NCBI RefSeq assembly: GCF_900102035.1
Contig: NZ_LT629689.1
Location: forward strand, 1,674,001 to 1,738,000
Direction: 5' to 3'
Source: Pseudomonas extremaustralis
GTDB lineage: Bacteria; Pseudomonadota; Gammaproteobacteria; Pseudomonadales; Pseudomonadaceae
Length of the DNA: 64,000 nucleotides
Part shown: positions 10,097-19,742 of the stretch, in pieces
Numbering within the stretch: the first letter of the stretch is position 1
Layout: the number at the start of each line of letters is the position of its first letter
Notes under the pieces: model-generated
The model's database searches: none
What the model saw: only the letters and a program-made list of their open reading frames with translations
What the model was told of the DNA's origin: nothing
Made by a program: the position numbers and the translations under genes

Positions 10097-10126
10097 GTGT
10101 GGGAGGGAACCAGCCTCCTCCCACAC
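10097..10126. repeat. REP-like hairpin between convergent genes
   Basis: GTGTGGGAGG (10097-10106) and CCTCCCACAC (10117-10126) are perfect inverted arms separated by 10 bases, with the GTGGGAGG core typical of Pseudomonas extragenic palindromes. It sits in the 75-bp gap between two converging operons and probably also serves as a transcription end. Confidence 0.75.
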
Positions 10127-10153
10127 TCGGATCGCCAGTGAGCAGGAGATCGC

Positions 10154-10927
10154 TTACTTATCCTTGAACTCTGGCGCGCGCTTGGCCACGAACGCGGCCA
10201 TGCCTTCCTTCTGATCCTGCGTCGCGAAAGCCGCATGGAATACCCGGCGCTCGAAGCGCACGCCTTCGGACAGGTTCACTTCAAAGGCGCGGTTCACGCT
10301 TTCCTTGACCATCATGCTGATCGGCACCGATTTGCCGGCAATCAGCGTGGCGACTTTCAAGGCTTCATCCAACAGCTCATCGGCCGGTACGACGCGCGCC
10401 ACAAGCCCGCAACGCTCAGCTTCGACCGCATCGATAAAGCGCCCGCTCAGGCACATTTCCATGGCCTTGGCCTTGCCGACCGCACGGGTCAGGCGCTGGG
10501 TGCCGCCCATGCCCGGCAGCACTCCGAGGTTGATTTCCGGCTGGCCGAACTTGGCGTTGTCGCCGGCAAGGATAAAGTCGCACATCAGCGCCAGCTCACA
10601 GCCGCCGCCCAGGGCGAAGCCGTTGACGGCCGCGATGATCGGCTTGCGACGGTTGGCCACGCGATCGGCGTCGCTGAACAGGTCGTCGATATAGATCTGC
10701 GGGTAGGTCAGCTCGGCCATTTCCTTGATATCGGCGCCGGCGGCGAAGGCTTTTTTCGAGCCGGTCAGCACGATGCAACCGATGTGCGGGTTCGACTCGA
10801 GGCTGTCCAACGCCTGGTTCAACTCGCTGATCAGTTGCGCATTCAGGGCGTTCAGGGCTTGGGGGCGATTGAGGGTAATCAGACCGACACGGTCCTGGAC
10901 TTCAAGCAAAATGGTTTCGTAACTCAT
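10154..10927 (-). CDS. Enoyl-CoA hydratase
   Basis: This 257-residue crotonase hydrates short or branched enoyl-CoA (probably tiglyl-CoA in this setting). Diagnostic segments are [14 protein letters not shown] near residue 60, [20 protein letters not shown] near residue 103, and the catalytic glutamate region [17 protein letters not shown] near residue 133; both glutamates expected in a true hydratase appear to be present. It is the last gene of a four-gene minus-strand operon (SDR, thiolase, acyl-CoA dehydrogenase, hydratase), starting 11 bp after its neighbour's stop with an AGGAGC ribosome site. Confidence 0.92.
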   Translation of the reverse strand: MSYETILLEVQDRVGLITLNRPQALNALNAQLISELNQALDSLESNPHIGCIVLTGSKKAFAAGADIKEMAELTYPQIYIDDLFSDADRVANRRKPIIAAVNGFALGGGCELALMCDFILAGDNAKFGQPEINLGVLPGMGGTQRLTRAVGKAKAMEMCLSGRFIDAVEAERCGLVARVVPADELLDEALKVATLIAGKSVPISMMVKESVNRAFEVNLSEGVRFERRVFHAAFATQDQKEGMAAFVAKRAPEFKDK

Positions 10928-10938
10928 GTAACAGCTCC

Positions 10939-12066
10939 TTAGAGATTGCGTGAGATGACCATGCGTTGGATATCGCTGGTGCCTTCGTAAATCTGGCAGA
11001 CCCGCACATCGCGGTAGATCCGCTCCAGGGGAAAGTCGCTCAGGTAACCGTAACCGCCCAGGGTTTGCAAGGCGGCCGAACAGACTTTCTCGGCCATTTC
11101 CGAGGCGAACAGCTTGGCCATGGACGCTTCGACCAACGCCGGCTTGCCGCTGTCACGCAGGGCGGCGGCGTAATGCACCATTTGCCGTGCCACTGCGATT
11201 TGCGTGGCCATGTCGGCCAGGCGGAAGGCCACGGCCTGGTGTTCGATCAAAGCCTTGCCAAAACTTTCGCGCTCGCGGGCGTAATCGCGCGCCGCTTCAA
11301 AGGCGGCGCGCGCCATGCCCACCGATTGGGAGGCGATGCCGACACGCCCGCCTTCGAGGTTGGCCAGGGCGATGCGGTAGCCTTCGCCCTCCTCCCCCAG
11401 ACGGTTGGCGACCGGCACCTTGACGTCTTCGAACAGGATCTGGCAAGTGTCCGACGCATGCTGGCCCAGCTTGTCCTCGACCCGCGCCACCGTGTAGCCC
11501 GGCGAATCCGTCGGCACGATAAACGCGCTGATCCCGCGCTTGCCCGCCGCCGGGTCGGTCACCGCAAACACAATCACGACCCCGGCATTCTGCCCGGAGG
11601 TGATGAACTGTTTGCAGCCGTTCAATACGTAGTGATCGCCCTCACGGCGGGCGCGGGTTTTCAGGCTGCTGGCATCGGAGCCGGCCTGGGGTTCGGTCAA
11701 GGCAAACGCGCCAAGCATGGCGCCGCTGGCCAGGGGGGTGAGAAATTGCGCTTTCTGCTGATCGTTGCCGAACGTGAGGATCGGCACACAGCCCACCGAG
11801 TTGTGCACGCTCATGATGGTCGAGCAGGCCCCATCGCCGGCGGCGATTTCTTCCAGGGCCATGGCGTAGGCCAGGTAGCCGGTGTCACTGCCGCCCCACT
11901 GCTCCGGCACCAGCATGCCGAAAAAGCCCAGTTCGGCCATTTCTGCGATGGCTTCCTTGGGAAAGCGATGCTCGCGGTCCCAGTCCGCCGCAAAGGGTTT
12001 GAGGCGTTCCTGGGCGAATTGCCGGGCGGCTTCGCTGATTTGCATCTGTTCGTCATTGGGCAGCAT
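10939..12066 (-). CDS. Acyl-CoA dehydrogenase, short/branched-chain (2-methylbutyryl-CoA type)
   Basis: This 375-residue FAD-dependent acyl-CoA dehydrogenase has [16 protein letters not shown] near residue 126, [19 protein letters not shown] in the middle domain and [21 protein letters not shown] at the end. The catalytic-base position reads EGTSD rather than the EGTSE of the neighbour at 8927; in both, the Glu of YEGTS is retained. It is third in the minus-strand operon, 12 bp after the thiolase. The same gene order is known from P. putida KT2440 (PP_2214 to PP_2217), linked to isoleucine/2-methylbutyrate and short-chain acid use, which is the basis of the substrate suggestion. Confidence 0.9.
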   Translation of the reverse strand: MLPNDEQMQISEAARQFAQERLKPFAADWDREHRFPKEAIAEMAELGFFGMLVPEQWGGSDTGYLAYAMALEEIAAGDGACSTIMSVHNSVGCVPILTFGNDQQKAQFLTPLASGAMLGAFALTEPQAGSDASSLKTRARREGDHYVLNGCKQFITSGQNAGVVIVFAVTDPAAGKRGISAFIVPTDSPGYTVARVEDKLGQHASDTCQILFEDVKVPVANRLGEEGEGYRIALANLEGGRVGIASQSVGMARAAFEAARDYARERESFGKALIEHQAVAFRLADMATQIAVARQMVHYAAALRDSGKPALVEASMAKLFASEMAEKVCSAALQTLGGYGYLSDFPLERIYRDVRVCQIYEGTSDIQRMVISRNL

Positions 12067-12078
12067 GGGGCAGCGTCC

Positions 12079-13263
12079 TTAATACAGGCATTCGACAGCC
12101 ATGGCCGTGGCTTCACCGCCGCCAATGCAGATGGCGGCAACCCCGCGTTTGAGACCGTTCTGGCGCAGGGCCGAGAGCAATGTCACCAGAATCCGCGCAC
12201 CGGAGGCGCCGATCGGGTGGCCCAGGGCGCAGGCGCCACCGTGCACATTGACCTTGGCATGGGGGATGTCCAGCTTGTTCATGGTCACCAGGCTGACCAC
12301 GGCGAACGCTTCATTGATTTCGAACAGATCGACCTCATCGAGGCTCCAACCGGTCTTGCTCATCAACCGACGAATCGCACCCACTGGCGCCTCCGGGAAC
12401 AGTCCGGGCTCATCGGCGAAGGCCGCATGTCCACGGATCACCGCCAGCGGCTTGAGCCCACGCTTGTGCGCCTCGGACTCGCGCATCAACACCAAGGCTG
12501 CCGCACCGTCGGAGATCGAACTGGAGTTGGCCGCTGTCACCGTGCCGCCTTCGCGGAAGGCCGGTTTCAGGCTGGGGATCTTGTCCGGCCTGGCCTTGGG
12601 CGGTTGTTCGTCGTGCAGGATGGTGCGCTGTTCCTTGCCCACGGTGACCTGCAGGGGAACGATCTCGGCGGCGAAATTGCCCTGGGTGATCGCCTGCTGG
12701 GCACGGGTCAGGGAGGCAACGGCGAAGGCATCCTGGGCTTCACGGGTAAAGCCATTGCGCTGGGCGCAGTCTTCGGCAAAGGTGCCCATCAGGCGGCCTT
12801 TGTCATACGCGTCCTCCAGGCCGTCGAAGAACATATGGTCGAGCACGCGGCCGTGGCCCATGCGGTAGCCGCTGCGGGCACGGTCCAGCAGGTAGGGGGC
12901 GTTGGACATGCTTTCCATGCCCCCGGCGATGACCACCTCGACGCTGCCGGCGAGCAGGGAATCATGGGCCAGGATCGTCGCTTCCATGCCCGAGCCGCAC
13001 ATCTTGTTGAGGGTGGTGCAACGCGTCGACTTATCCAACCCGGCACCCAGGGCGGCTTGACGCGCCGGTGCCTGGCCCAGGCCTGCGGCCAGCACACAGC
13101 CGAACAGCACTTCATCCACGGCGTCGCTGGCGATGCCGGCCCGCTCGACGGCCGCGCGGATCGCAGCCGAACCGAGCTGTGGCGCGGTCAAGCCCTTGAG
13201 GTCGCCCTGGAAGGCGCCCATGGGCGTGCGCGCGGCGCTGACAATCACAATTGGGTCGTTCAT
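12079..13263 (-). CDS. Acetyl-CoA acyltransferase (thiolase), FadAx-like
   Basis: This 394-residue thiolase cleaves 3-ketoacyl-CoA, here probably 2-methylacetoacetyl-CoA, to acetyl-CoA plus propionyl-CoA. The nucleophile cysteine is in LNKMCGSGMEA near residue 88; the C-terminal NVHGGACALGHPIGASGARI (near residue 345) and CIGGGEATAMA provide the His and second Cys. ATG 13263 is preferred because MNDPIVIVSAARTPMG is the family start and GAGGAG lies upstream; an ATG at 13278 would overlap the preceding SDR stop. Second gene of the operon. Confidence 0.92.
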   Translation of the reverse strand: MNDPIVIVSAARTPMGAFQGDLKGLTAPQLGSAAIRAAVERAGIASDAVDEVLFGCVLAAGLGQAPARQAALGAGLDKSTRCTTLNKMCGSGMEATILAHDSLLAGSVEVVIAGGMESMSNAPYLLDRARSGYRMGHGRVLDHMFFDGLEDAYDKGRLMGTFAEDCAQRNGFTREAQDAFAVASLTRAQQAITQGNFAAEIVPLQVTVGKEQRTILHDEQPPKARPDKIPSLKPAFREGGTVTAANSSSISDGAAALVLMRESEAHKRGLKPLAVIRGHAAFADEPGLFPEAPVGAIRRLMSKTGWSLDEVDLFEINEAFAVVSLVTMNKLDIPHAKVNVHGGACALGHPIGASGARILVTLLSALRQNGLKRGVAAICIGGGEATAMAVECLY

Positions 13264-13274
13264 GGGAGTGCTCC

Positions 13275-14042
13275 TCACTTGGCTGCCATGCGCAAGGCAC
13301 CGTCGAGACGGATCACCTCGCCATTGAGCATGCTGTTTTCAATGATATGCCGCACCAGCGCGGCGTATTCGGCGGGTTTGCCCAGGCGTGGCGGGAATGG
13401 CACGCCGGCGGCAAGGGAATCGCGCACCTCAGGGGTCATGCCTGCCATCATCGGCGTCTCGAAAATCCCCGGCGCGATGGTCATCACGCGGATACCGAAG
13501 CGTGCCAGTTCACGCGCCGCGGGCAACGTCAGGCTGGCGATCGCGCCTTTGGACGCCGCATACGCCGCCTGGCCGATCTGCCCGTCAAAGGCGGCCACGG
13601 AAGCGGTGTTGATGATCACGCCGCGCTCGCCATCGGCATTGGCCTCGGTGTCAGCAATCGCCGCCGCCGCCAGGCGCAGCAGGTTGAAGCTGCCGATCAG
13701 GTTGACGTTGATCACCTGGGCAAAGCTGGCCAGCCCATGGGGGCCGTTCTTGCCGAGGATTTTCTCGCCGCGTACCACCCCGGCGCAGTTCACCAGCCCA
13801 TGCAGGCCGCCAAAAGCCGCGACCGTGGCTTGCACCGCTGCTTCAGCGGCGGCTTCCTGGCTGATATCCGCCACGGCACTGCGCGCGTTATCGCCCAGCT
13901 GTTTGGCCTTCGCCGCCACGGCGTCGGCGTTCAGATCCACCAGCATCACCTTGGCACCGGCGGCTACCAGCATTTCAGCGGTGGCCGCGCCGAGGCCGGA
14001 AGCCCCACCACTGACCAGAAAAACCTTGTTCTCAATCTGCAT
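13275..14042 (-). CDS. SDR 3-hydroxyacyl-CoA dehydrogenase (17-beta-HSD10-like)
   Basis: This 255-residue short-chain dehydrogenase has the NAD motif [11 protein letters not shown] (residues 11-21), the DLNADA acidic residue at the end of beta-2 that favours NAD, and the catalytic YAASKGAI near residue 160. Proteins of this type oxidise 2-methyl-3-hydroxybutyryl-CoA in isoleucine breakdown. It is the first gene of the minus-strand operon, so the promoter should lie in the 216-bp gap 14043-14258. That gap holds an 8-bp palindrome TTGGCCAA near 14150 but no convincing sigma-70 boxes, and no dedicated regulator gene is adjacent. Confidence 0.9.
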   Translation of the reverse strand: MQIENKVFLVSGGASGLGAATAEMLVAAGAKVMLVDLNADAVAAKAKQLGDNARSAVADISQEAAAEAAVQATVAAFGGLHGLVNCAGVVRGEKILGKNGPHGLASFAQVINVNLIGSFNLLRLAAAAIADTEANADGERGVIINTASVAAFDGQIGQAAYAASKGAIASLTLPAARELARFGIRVMTIAPGIFETPMMAGMTPEVRDSLAAGVPFPPRLGKPAEYAALVRHIIENSMLNGEVIRLDGALRMAAK

Positions 14043-14258
14043 TATTGTTGTTTCCTTCGAGCACGCATTGAGTCAGTCCACAATGGCGGAATAGTCGCTC
14101 CCCGGCGCGGCAGCAGCAATGGTCAAAGCTTTCAACCTGACTGACTGGTTTGGCCAATCATCGACCCGGCTGATCGGTTGGTCGGCCCAAGCGATTGGAC
14201 GTGGTCCGTGCAAGCTTCTAACCTGATGGCCTGCGCCACCGAAGAAGTTCCCGTCCCG

Positions 14259-15152
14259 ATGATCGTGCGTCCCAAGCCCAACCTCCTGGGCATCCTGTTT
14301 TCCCTCAAGGGCTCGATTGCCAAGCGCATCGCCCTGCGCAGCCTGCTGGTCACGTTGCTGGCGTCGGTGATCGTGCTGGTGGAGACCCTGCACCCGGCGT
14401 ATTTCTCCAAGGTCAACGCCACGCCGTTCACGTTGCTCGGTCTGTCGCTGTCGATCTTCATGAGCTTTCGCAATAACGCCTGTTATGACCGCTGGTGGGA
14501 GGGCCGCAAGCAGTTGGGGCAGATGGTTATCGAGGTGCGTTCGCTGATCCGTGAGACCCAGTTGATCAAGGACCCGGTGGAGCGCGCGGGCCTGCTACGC
14601 GGTGTGTGCGGGTTTGCCCACGGGTTGATCGCCCGCTTGCGCCATGAGGATGAAATCCAGGCCATAACGCCCTGGACCGCGGTGCAGCCAAGCCACCCCA
14701 ACCTCCCCGATCGCGTACTGCAAAACGTCGGCGCGCGGTTGTCCGAGCTGACCGGGCAAGGCGTGCTCAGCGAGTGGCGTTATACCCAACTGGAAACGCG
14801 CCTGGTCAGCCTCAGCCAGGTCCAGGCCGCCTGCGAGCGCATCAAAGGCACCCCGCTGCCCTTCCCCTACACCTTGCTGCTGCATCGCACCATTTACCTG
14901 TTCTGCATTCTCTTGCCATTCGCCATGGCCGAACCCTTGGGCTGGCTCACGCCGGTTTTCACCGCCATCGTCAGCTATACCTTTTTTGGCCTGGATGAAA
15001 TCGGCGATGACCTCGAAGACCCCTTCGGCTTCGACGAAAACGATCTGCCCTGCAATGCCCTTCTGCGTAACATCGAGCGCGAAGTACTGGCCGCACTCGG
15101 CGAGACCGACTTGCCGCCAGCGCTGGAGCCGGTGGAATACGTACTCAGCTGA
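14259..15152 (+). CDS. Bestrophin-family (YneE-type) membrane channel protein
   Basis: This 297-residue protein of the bacterial bestrophin/UPF0187 family is a pentameric inner-membrane ion channel. Recognisable segments are the N-terminal MIVRPKPNLLGILFSLKGS, two early helices, RNNACYDRWWEGRKQLGQ near residue 75 and the late PLGWLTPVFTAIVSYTFFG followed by the acidic DEIGDDLEDPFGFDENDLP. ATG 14259 is chosen because the family N-terminus begins there; upstream in-frame starts at 14178 and 14224 add unconserved residues. The ion specificity cannot be read from the sequence. Confidence 0.85.
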   Translation: MIVRPKPNLLGILFSLKGSIAKRIALRSLLVTLLASVIVLVETLHPAYFSKVNATPFTLLGLSLSIFMSFRNNACYDRWWEGRKQLGQMVIEVRSLIRETQLIKDPVERAGLLRGVCGFAHGLIARLRHEDEIQAITPWTAVQPSHPNLPDRVLQNVGARLSELTGQGVLSEWRYTQLETRLVSLSQVQAACERIKGTPLPFPYTLLLHRTIYLFCILLPFAMAEPLGWLTPVFTAIVSYTFFGLDEIGDDLEDPFGFDENDLPCNALLRNIEREVLAALGETDLPPALEPVEYVLS

Positions 15153-15222
15153 TAGGGGTTTGACACTCGCCGTGGTCTGGCCGAAGCTGATGACTTTGCT
15201 TGCCAAGCTTTCGGACGCCTGA

Positions 15223-16281
15223 ATGCCCAAGTCACGCCGCTACGCCATCGTCGGCCTGTGCGCCCTGTTGTTTATTGTGCTGATCACCTGGTATTTCTCC
15301 CGTTCCACGCCTCTGGCCGTGCCGCCGGTCATTGCCCATGGCTATGCCAAAGCCTTGAAAAAGGCGCATAACGGTGAGCCGGGAGCGGCGCGCGTGTTGT
15401 ACCAGCAATTGGGCCGGCCGGACCTGTCCCCCGAGCGCCGGGCCGCGTTGCATGTCGAGTTGCCCAACTACCCCAGCCCCCAAGCCTTGAAGCTCGCGGA
15501 TAACGACCTGAGCAACCAATCACCGCTGGTCCGCGAGGCCGCCATTCACAGTATTGTCGGGCTGGTTCCCACCGGCCAGCGCACGCTGTTGCTCGGCCCG
15601 GTGCTGGATGATCCCGAGCAGAGTGTACGGTTTGCCGCCGCCAACGCCTTGCTCGGTCTGTCCCCCGACACCTTGGGCCTGTACTTCGGACCGTTGCAGC
15701 AGGTGCTCGACGAGTTCGTGAAAAAACTCAAGGCCCAGCCCGAAACGGCCGAAGGCTGGATTCAACTGGCGCGCCTGTACATTCACAGCGCGCTGTTGCC
15801 GGATGCACAACACGCCTTGGAACAGGCGATACGCTTGCAACCGGACAACCTGCAAGCCGTGGTGGCGCAGATCGAATTGCTGGACAAACAAGGCAAGACC
15901 GACGAGTCCCGCCAATTGCTGGCGCGGCAATTGGCGGCGCACCCCGAATCGGCCTACCTGCAACACGCCCTGGGCATGTGGCTGCTGCACCACGCAGAGG
16001 CGCCGTACGCATTGCTTGGCCTGTCCAAAGCCGTGGAGCTCGAGCCGGACAACCAGGATTATCGCTACGACCTGGCCACCACGCTGCATGCCCAGCAGGA
16101 ATTGGAAGCGGCCCAGCGTCAATTGGAAGAAATCGTCCAGCGCCACCCGGCCAACCGCAAGGCGCGGGTGCTGCTCGTCAACTACTGGAAAGAAAGCGGC
16201 CAGTTGCAAAATGTGCAGGTGCTGCTCGCACAACTGGAGCAACAGAACCCCGACGATCCGGCGCTGCAACAAGGCCTGTAG
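15223..16281 (+). CDS. TPR-repeat protein with N-terminal membrane anchor
   Basis: This 352-residue protein has one hydrophobic helix (residues 7-25, RYAIVGLCALLFIVLITWYF) with a short basic N-terminus, so it is probably anchored in the inner membrane with the rest periplasmic. A HEAT-like segment (about 95-150: LVREAAIHSIVGL, QSVRFAAANALLGL) is followed by at least four tetratricopeptide-type repeats (AEGWIQLARLYIHSALLPDA onward to the end). The specific partner is unknown; such proteins are protein-interaction scaffolds or multihaem-protein companions. It stands alone, 70 bp after the bestrophin gene. Confidence 0.75.
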   Translation: MPKSRRYAIVGLCALLFIVLITWYFSRSTPLAVPPVIAHGYAKALKKAHNGEPGAARVLYQQLGRPDLSPERRAALHVELPNYPSPQALKLADNDLSNQSPLVREAAIHSIVGLVPTGQRTLLLGPVLDDPEQSVRFAAANALLGLSPDTLGLYFGPLQQVLDEFVKKLKAQPETAEGWIQLARLYIHSALLPDAQHALEQAIRLQPDNLQAVVAQIELLDKQGKTDESRQLLARQLAAHPESAYLQHALGMWLLHHAEAPYALLGLSKAVELEPDNQDYRYDLATTLHAQQELEAAQRQLEEIVQRHPANRKARVLLVNYWKESGQLQNVQVLLAQLEQQNPDDPALQQGL

Positions 16282-16431
16282 GTCGTTCATACAACTTTTT
16301 GCAAAAAAGTGCCGCCGGCCCATTAATCCCGCAACAGGTTGAACCGCCGTAAAGCGCAAAGGTCAAGAGAACATGGCGCGTCTTTATCAACGCCGCGCAT
16401 CCTCTCTTCGTTCGTGACCTGAGGGCACTTC

Positions 16432-17934
16432 TTGTCTACATCCAACGCGCAGTTAACCGAAAAAGCGGCCACCGGCATCGAAGGTCTTGATGACATTCTT
16501 GCCGGGGGGCTATCGCGCAGCCACCTGTTCCTGTTGGAAGGCGAACCCGGCACCGGGAAAACCACGGTTGCCTTGCACTTCCTACAAGCCGGGGCAAAAA
16601 GCGGTGAGCGATCGTTGTACATCACGCTATCCGAAACCGAGCGCGAATTGCGTCAGGGCGCCGAGTCCCACGGTTGGCACCTGGATGACAATATCCACAT
16701 CTTCGAACTGACACCGCCGGAAAGCCTGCTCAACGCCGAGCACCAGCAGAGCCTGCTGTACTCCTCCGACCTGGAGCTGGGCGAGGCCACCCGGCAGATT
16801 TTCGAAGTGGTGGAACGGGTCAAGCCGACCCGCGTGGTGATCGACAGCCTCTCGGAAATCCGCCTGCTGGCCCAAAGCTCGCTGCGCTATCGCCGGCAGA
16901 TCCTGGCGATCAAGCACTACTTCGTGCGCTACGACGCCACGGTGCTGCTGCTGGATGACCTGACCACCGAATCCCTCGACAAAACCGTGCACAGCGTGGC
17001 CCATGGGGTGATTCGCCTGGAAGAACTGACCCCCAACTACGGCGCCGAACGTCGCCGGGTGCGCGTGGTGAAGTACCGCGGCCAGAAGTACCGCGGCGGT
17101 TTCCATGACTTCACCATCATGCAGGACGGCATTCATGTGTTCCCACGCCTGGTGGCAGCCGAGCATCGCGGTGGCTACGTGCGCGACACCCTCAGCAGCG
17201 GCATTCGTGAACTGGACGCCTTGATGGGCGGCGGTGTCGAGACCGGCTCCAGCAGCCTGATCCTCGGCCCGGCCGGTACCGGCAAATCGCTGATCTCGAT
17301 GATCTTTGCCGCCGCCGCCGTGGCGCGGGGTGAAAAGGCCGCGCTGTTTATCTTTGATGAAGAATTGGGCCTGCTATTCGAACGCATGAAAAACATGGGC
17401 ATCGACCTGGATGCCCTGCAAGCCACCGGCAACCTGCTGATCGAGCAAGTGGATGCGGCGGAGTTGTCGCCGGGGGAATTCTCGCACCGTGTACGCCGCT
17501 GCGTGGACGAACGCGGGATCAAGACGGTGGTCATCGACAGCATCAACGGCTACCAGGCCGCCATGCCGGAAGAGAATGCGCTGATCCTGCACATGCACGA
17601 GTTGCTGCTGTACCTCAACCGCCGGGGCGCGGCGACGTTCATGACGGTCGCGCAACACGGGCTGGTGGGGGATATGCAGGCGCCCGTCGACATTACTTAC
17701 CTGGCGGACACCGTGATTCTGCTGCGCTACTTCGAGGCCTTGGGCAAGGTGCGCCGCGCCATCTCGATCATCAAGAAACGCACCGGCACCCATGAAGCCA
17801 CCATTCGTGAGTACCGGATCGGCAGTAACGGCATGACGGTCGGCGAACCGCTCGACAATTTCCAGGGCGTACTGCGCGGTATTCCCACCTACATGGGCGC
17901 CGGTTCGCCATTGCTCAAGGATGAGGGCGTGTGA
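16432..17934 (+). CDS. KaiC-like dual-domain ATPase
   Basis: This 500-residue RecA-superfamily protein has two KaiC domains in tandem: Walker A GEPGTGKT at residues 37-44 and GPAGTGKS near 279-286, with Walker B-like VVIDSLSEIRLL near 140 and VVIDSINGYQ near 365. Cyanobacterial KaiC is the clock kinase; in pseudomonads no KaiA/KaiB is expected and KaiC homologues are tied to stress signalling. It starts at TTG 16432 with GAGG upstream, and its stop overlaps the GTG of a hybrid histidine kinase by 4 bp, so the two act as a unit. The 150-bp gap before it holds an A/T-rich near-palindrome around 16293-16309. Confidence 0.9.
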   Translation: MSTSNAQLTEKAATGIEGLDDILAGGLSRSHLFLLEGEPGTGKTTVALHFLQAGAKSGERSLYITLSETERELRQGAESHGWHLDDNIHIFELTPPESLLNAEHQQSLLYSSDLELGEATRQIFEVVERVKPTRVVIDSLSEIRLLAQSSLRYRRQILAIKHYFVRYDATVLLLDDLTTESLDKTVHSVAHGVIRLEELTPNYGAERRRVRVVKYRGQKYRGGFHDFTIMQDGIHVFPRLVAAEHRGGYVRDTLSSGIRELDALMGGGVETGSSSLILGPAGTGKSLISMIFAAAAVARGEKAALFIFDEELGLLFERMKNMGIDLDALQATGNLLIEQVDAAELSPGEFSHRVRRCVDERGIKTVVIDSINGYQAAMPEENALILHMHELLLYLNRRGAATFMTVAQHGLVGDMQAPVDITYLADTVILLRYFEALGKVRRAISIIKKRTGTHEATIREYRIGSNGMTVGEPLDNFQGVLRGIPTYMGAGSPLLKDEGV

Positions 17935-19601
17935 CCGCCCTGTCACCGCTCTCCGAGCGCGCCATTATCCTTGCGCCGATGGGGCGCGACGGCTCGCTGG
18001 CCTTGATGATGCTCAACGAAGCCGGCTACAGCGGCGTCGTTGCCGGCAGCCTGGCGATCCTGTGTGAAGAACTGGGCAACGGTGCCGGCCTGCTCCTGAT
18101 GGCCGCCGAAGCCTTGCACGGCGAGGATTTGCAGCCGCTGCTGGCGTATTTGCATCAACAGCCCGCCTGGTCCGACCTACCCATCGTGCTGATGACCCAC
18201 CACGGCGGCAGCGAACAAAACGGTTCCTCGCACCTGAGCGGCTTGCTGGGCAACGTGACTTTCCTGGAGCGGCCTTTCCATCCCGTGACCCTGATCAGCC
18301 TGGTCAGCGCCGCGTTGCGCGGTCGGCGTCGGCAATATGAAGCGCGAGATCGACTGGTCGACCTGAGCGAGAGCGAGGCACGCTTGCAACGCACCCTCGA
18401 AACCCTTGAGCAGCAAGTCGAAGAACGTACCGCCCAATTGCGCAGTAATGAAGAGGCTTTGCGCCAGTCCCAGAAGATGGAAGCCGTCGGCCAATTGACG
18501 GGGGGCATCGCTCACGACTTCAACAACATGCTCACCGGAATTATCGGCAGCCTGGAGCTGCTGCGCAGGCGCATCGCTCGCGGTAAGCTCGACGACCTCG
18601 ACGGTTTGATCGACCTGGGCGTGACCTCGGCCAACCGGGCTGCGGGCCTTACCCACCGCCTGCTGGCGTTTTCCCGGCGCCAGTCGCTGGACTCGAAACC
18701 GGTGCAGATCAACCGCTTGGTCAGCTCCATGGGCGAATTGTTGCAACGCAGCATCAACGAAAGCATCACCCTGCAGATGTGCCTCACCGATCAACTGTGG
18801 ACCGCCGAAGCCGACCCCAACCAACTGGAAAGCGCCCTGCTCAACCTGGTGATCAACGCGCGCGATGCCATGCCCAACGGCGGCAAGCTCACCGTCGAGA
18901 CCACCAACCGCCATCTGGACAGCGTATTCACCGCGGCCTACGGCACCCTCAGCCCCGGCGATTACGTGGAACTGAGCGTCAGCGACACCGGCTGCGGCAT
19001 TCCGCAAAGCGTGATGGGCCGCGTGTTCGACCCCTTCTTCACCACCAAGCCCATCGGCCAGGGCACCGGTCTGGGCCTGTCGATGATCTACGGCTTCGCC
19101 CGCCAGTCCCGTGGGCATGTCACGATTCACAGCGAAGTGGGCAAGGGCACCACTGTGAGCCTGTTCCTGCAGCGCTTTGTCGGCGAGGTCGTCACCGATG
19201 CCGCAGTAAACCCGGCGCTGCTGCCGTTCGCCAATGCGGGCGAAACCGTGCTGATCGTCGAGGACGACCCGGCCGTGCGCGTGCTGGTCAGTGCAGTGCT
19301 CAAGGAACTCGGCTATGCCTTTGTCGAGGCCGGCGATGCCGATGCGGCCGTGCCGATCATCGAATCCGAGCAACGTATCGACCTGATGATCAGCGACGTC
19401 GGCCTGCCAGGCATGAACGGGCGGCAACTGGCGGAAATCGGCCGGCAGATTCGGCCGGACCTGAAGGTTTTATTCATTACCGGCTACGCCGAGCATGCCG
19501 CCGTGCGTGGCGGTTTTCTCGATCCTGGCATGCAGTTGATCACCAAGCCGTTCACCTTTGAACTGTTGACGGCGAAGGTCAGGGAGATGATTCAGGCGTG
19601 A
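17931..19601 (+). CDS. Hybrid histidine kinase with degenerate N-terminal receiver
   Basis: This 556-residue cytoplasmic kinase has no transmembrane segment. Residues about 10-140 look like a receiver fold but lack the acidic pocket and phospho-aspartate (LLLMAAEAL stands where the D should be). They are followed by a coiled coil and a HisKA box GGIAHDFNNML with the phospho-His near residue 195, an HATPase domain (NLVINARDAMPNGG, DTGCGIP, GTGLGLSM), and a C-terminal receiver (LIVEDDP; phospho-Asp in MISDVGLPG). GTG start is translationally coupled to the KaiC-like gene, so KaiC may be its sensor or regulator. Its C-terminal receiver resembles the stand-alone receiver at 35492-35845. Confidence 0.9.
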   Translation: MTALSPLSERAIILAPMGRDGSLALMMLNEAGYSGVVAGSLAILCEELGNGAGLLLMAAEALHGEDLQPLLAYLHQQPAWSDLPIVLMTHHGGSEQNGSSHLSGLLGNVTFLERPFHPVTLISLVSAALRGRRRQYEARDRLVDLSESEARLQRTLETLEQQVEERTAQLRSNEEALRQSQKMEAVGQLTGGIAHDFNNMLTGIIGSLELLRRRIARGKLDDLDGLIDLGVTSANRAAGLTHRLLAFSRRQSLDSKPVQINRLVSSMGELLQRSINESITLQMCLTDQLWTAEADPNQLESALLNLVINARDAMPNGGKLTVETTNRHLDSVFTAAYGTLSPGDYVELSVSDTGCGIPQSVMGRVFDPFFTTKPIGQGTGLGLSMIYGFARQSRGHVTIHSEVGKGTTVSLFLQRFVGEVVTDAAVNPALLPFANAGETVLIVEDDPAVRVLVSAVLKELGYAFVEAGDADAAVPIIESEQRIDLMISDVGLPGMNGRQLAEIGRQIRPDLKVLFITGYAEHAAVRGGFLDPGMQLITKPFTFELLTAKVREMIQA

Positions 19602-19742
19602 CCCGAGCCCCCAGGGCTGATCCAGACACGATTGGACACGGGGCGAAATGGAATCACTGAATGCTTTTCGGACATTAAGGTTATGCATCGGGATGCGACG
19701 TTTATCCCGAGCGACTCCTTAAATGACCTGACGAGCCGTAGG

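Noticed and set aside
10106..10111. GGAACC inside the REP-like hairpin
   Set aside because: No CCACNNA at 15-16 bases; the CCCAC nearby is only eight bases away and belongs to the hairpin arm.
10966..14094. A 1042-codon open frame on the plus strand
   Set aside because: It lies antisense to four well-identified genes of the acyl-CoA operon and has the His/Gly/Ala-rich composition of a GC-rich shadow frame with no recognisable domain.
19650..19678. GGAATC-N16-ACATTAA as a hrp box for the first giant protein
   Set aside because: Three mismatches at consensus positions, including within CCAC; too weak to call.
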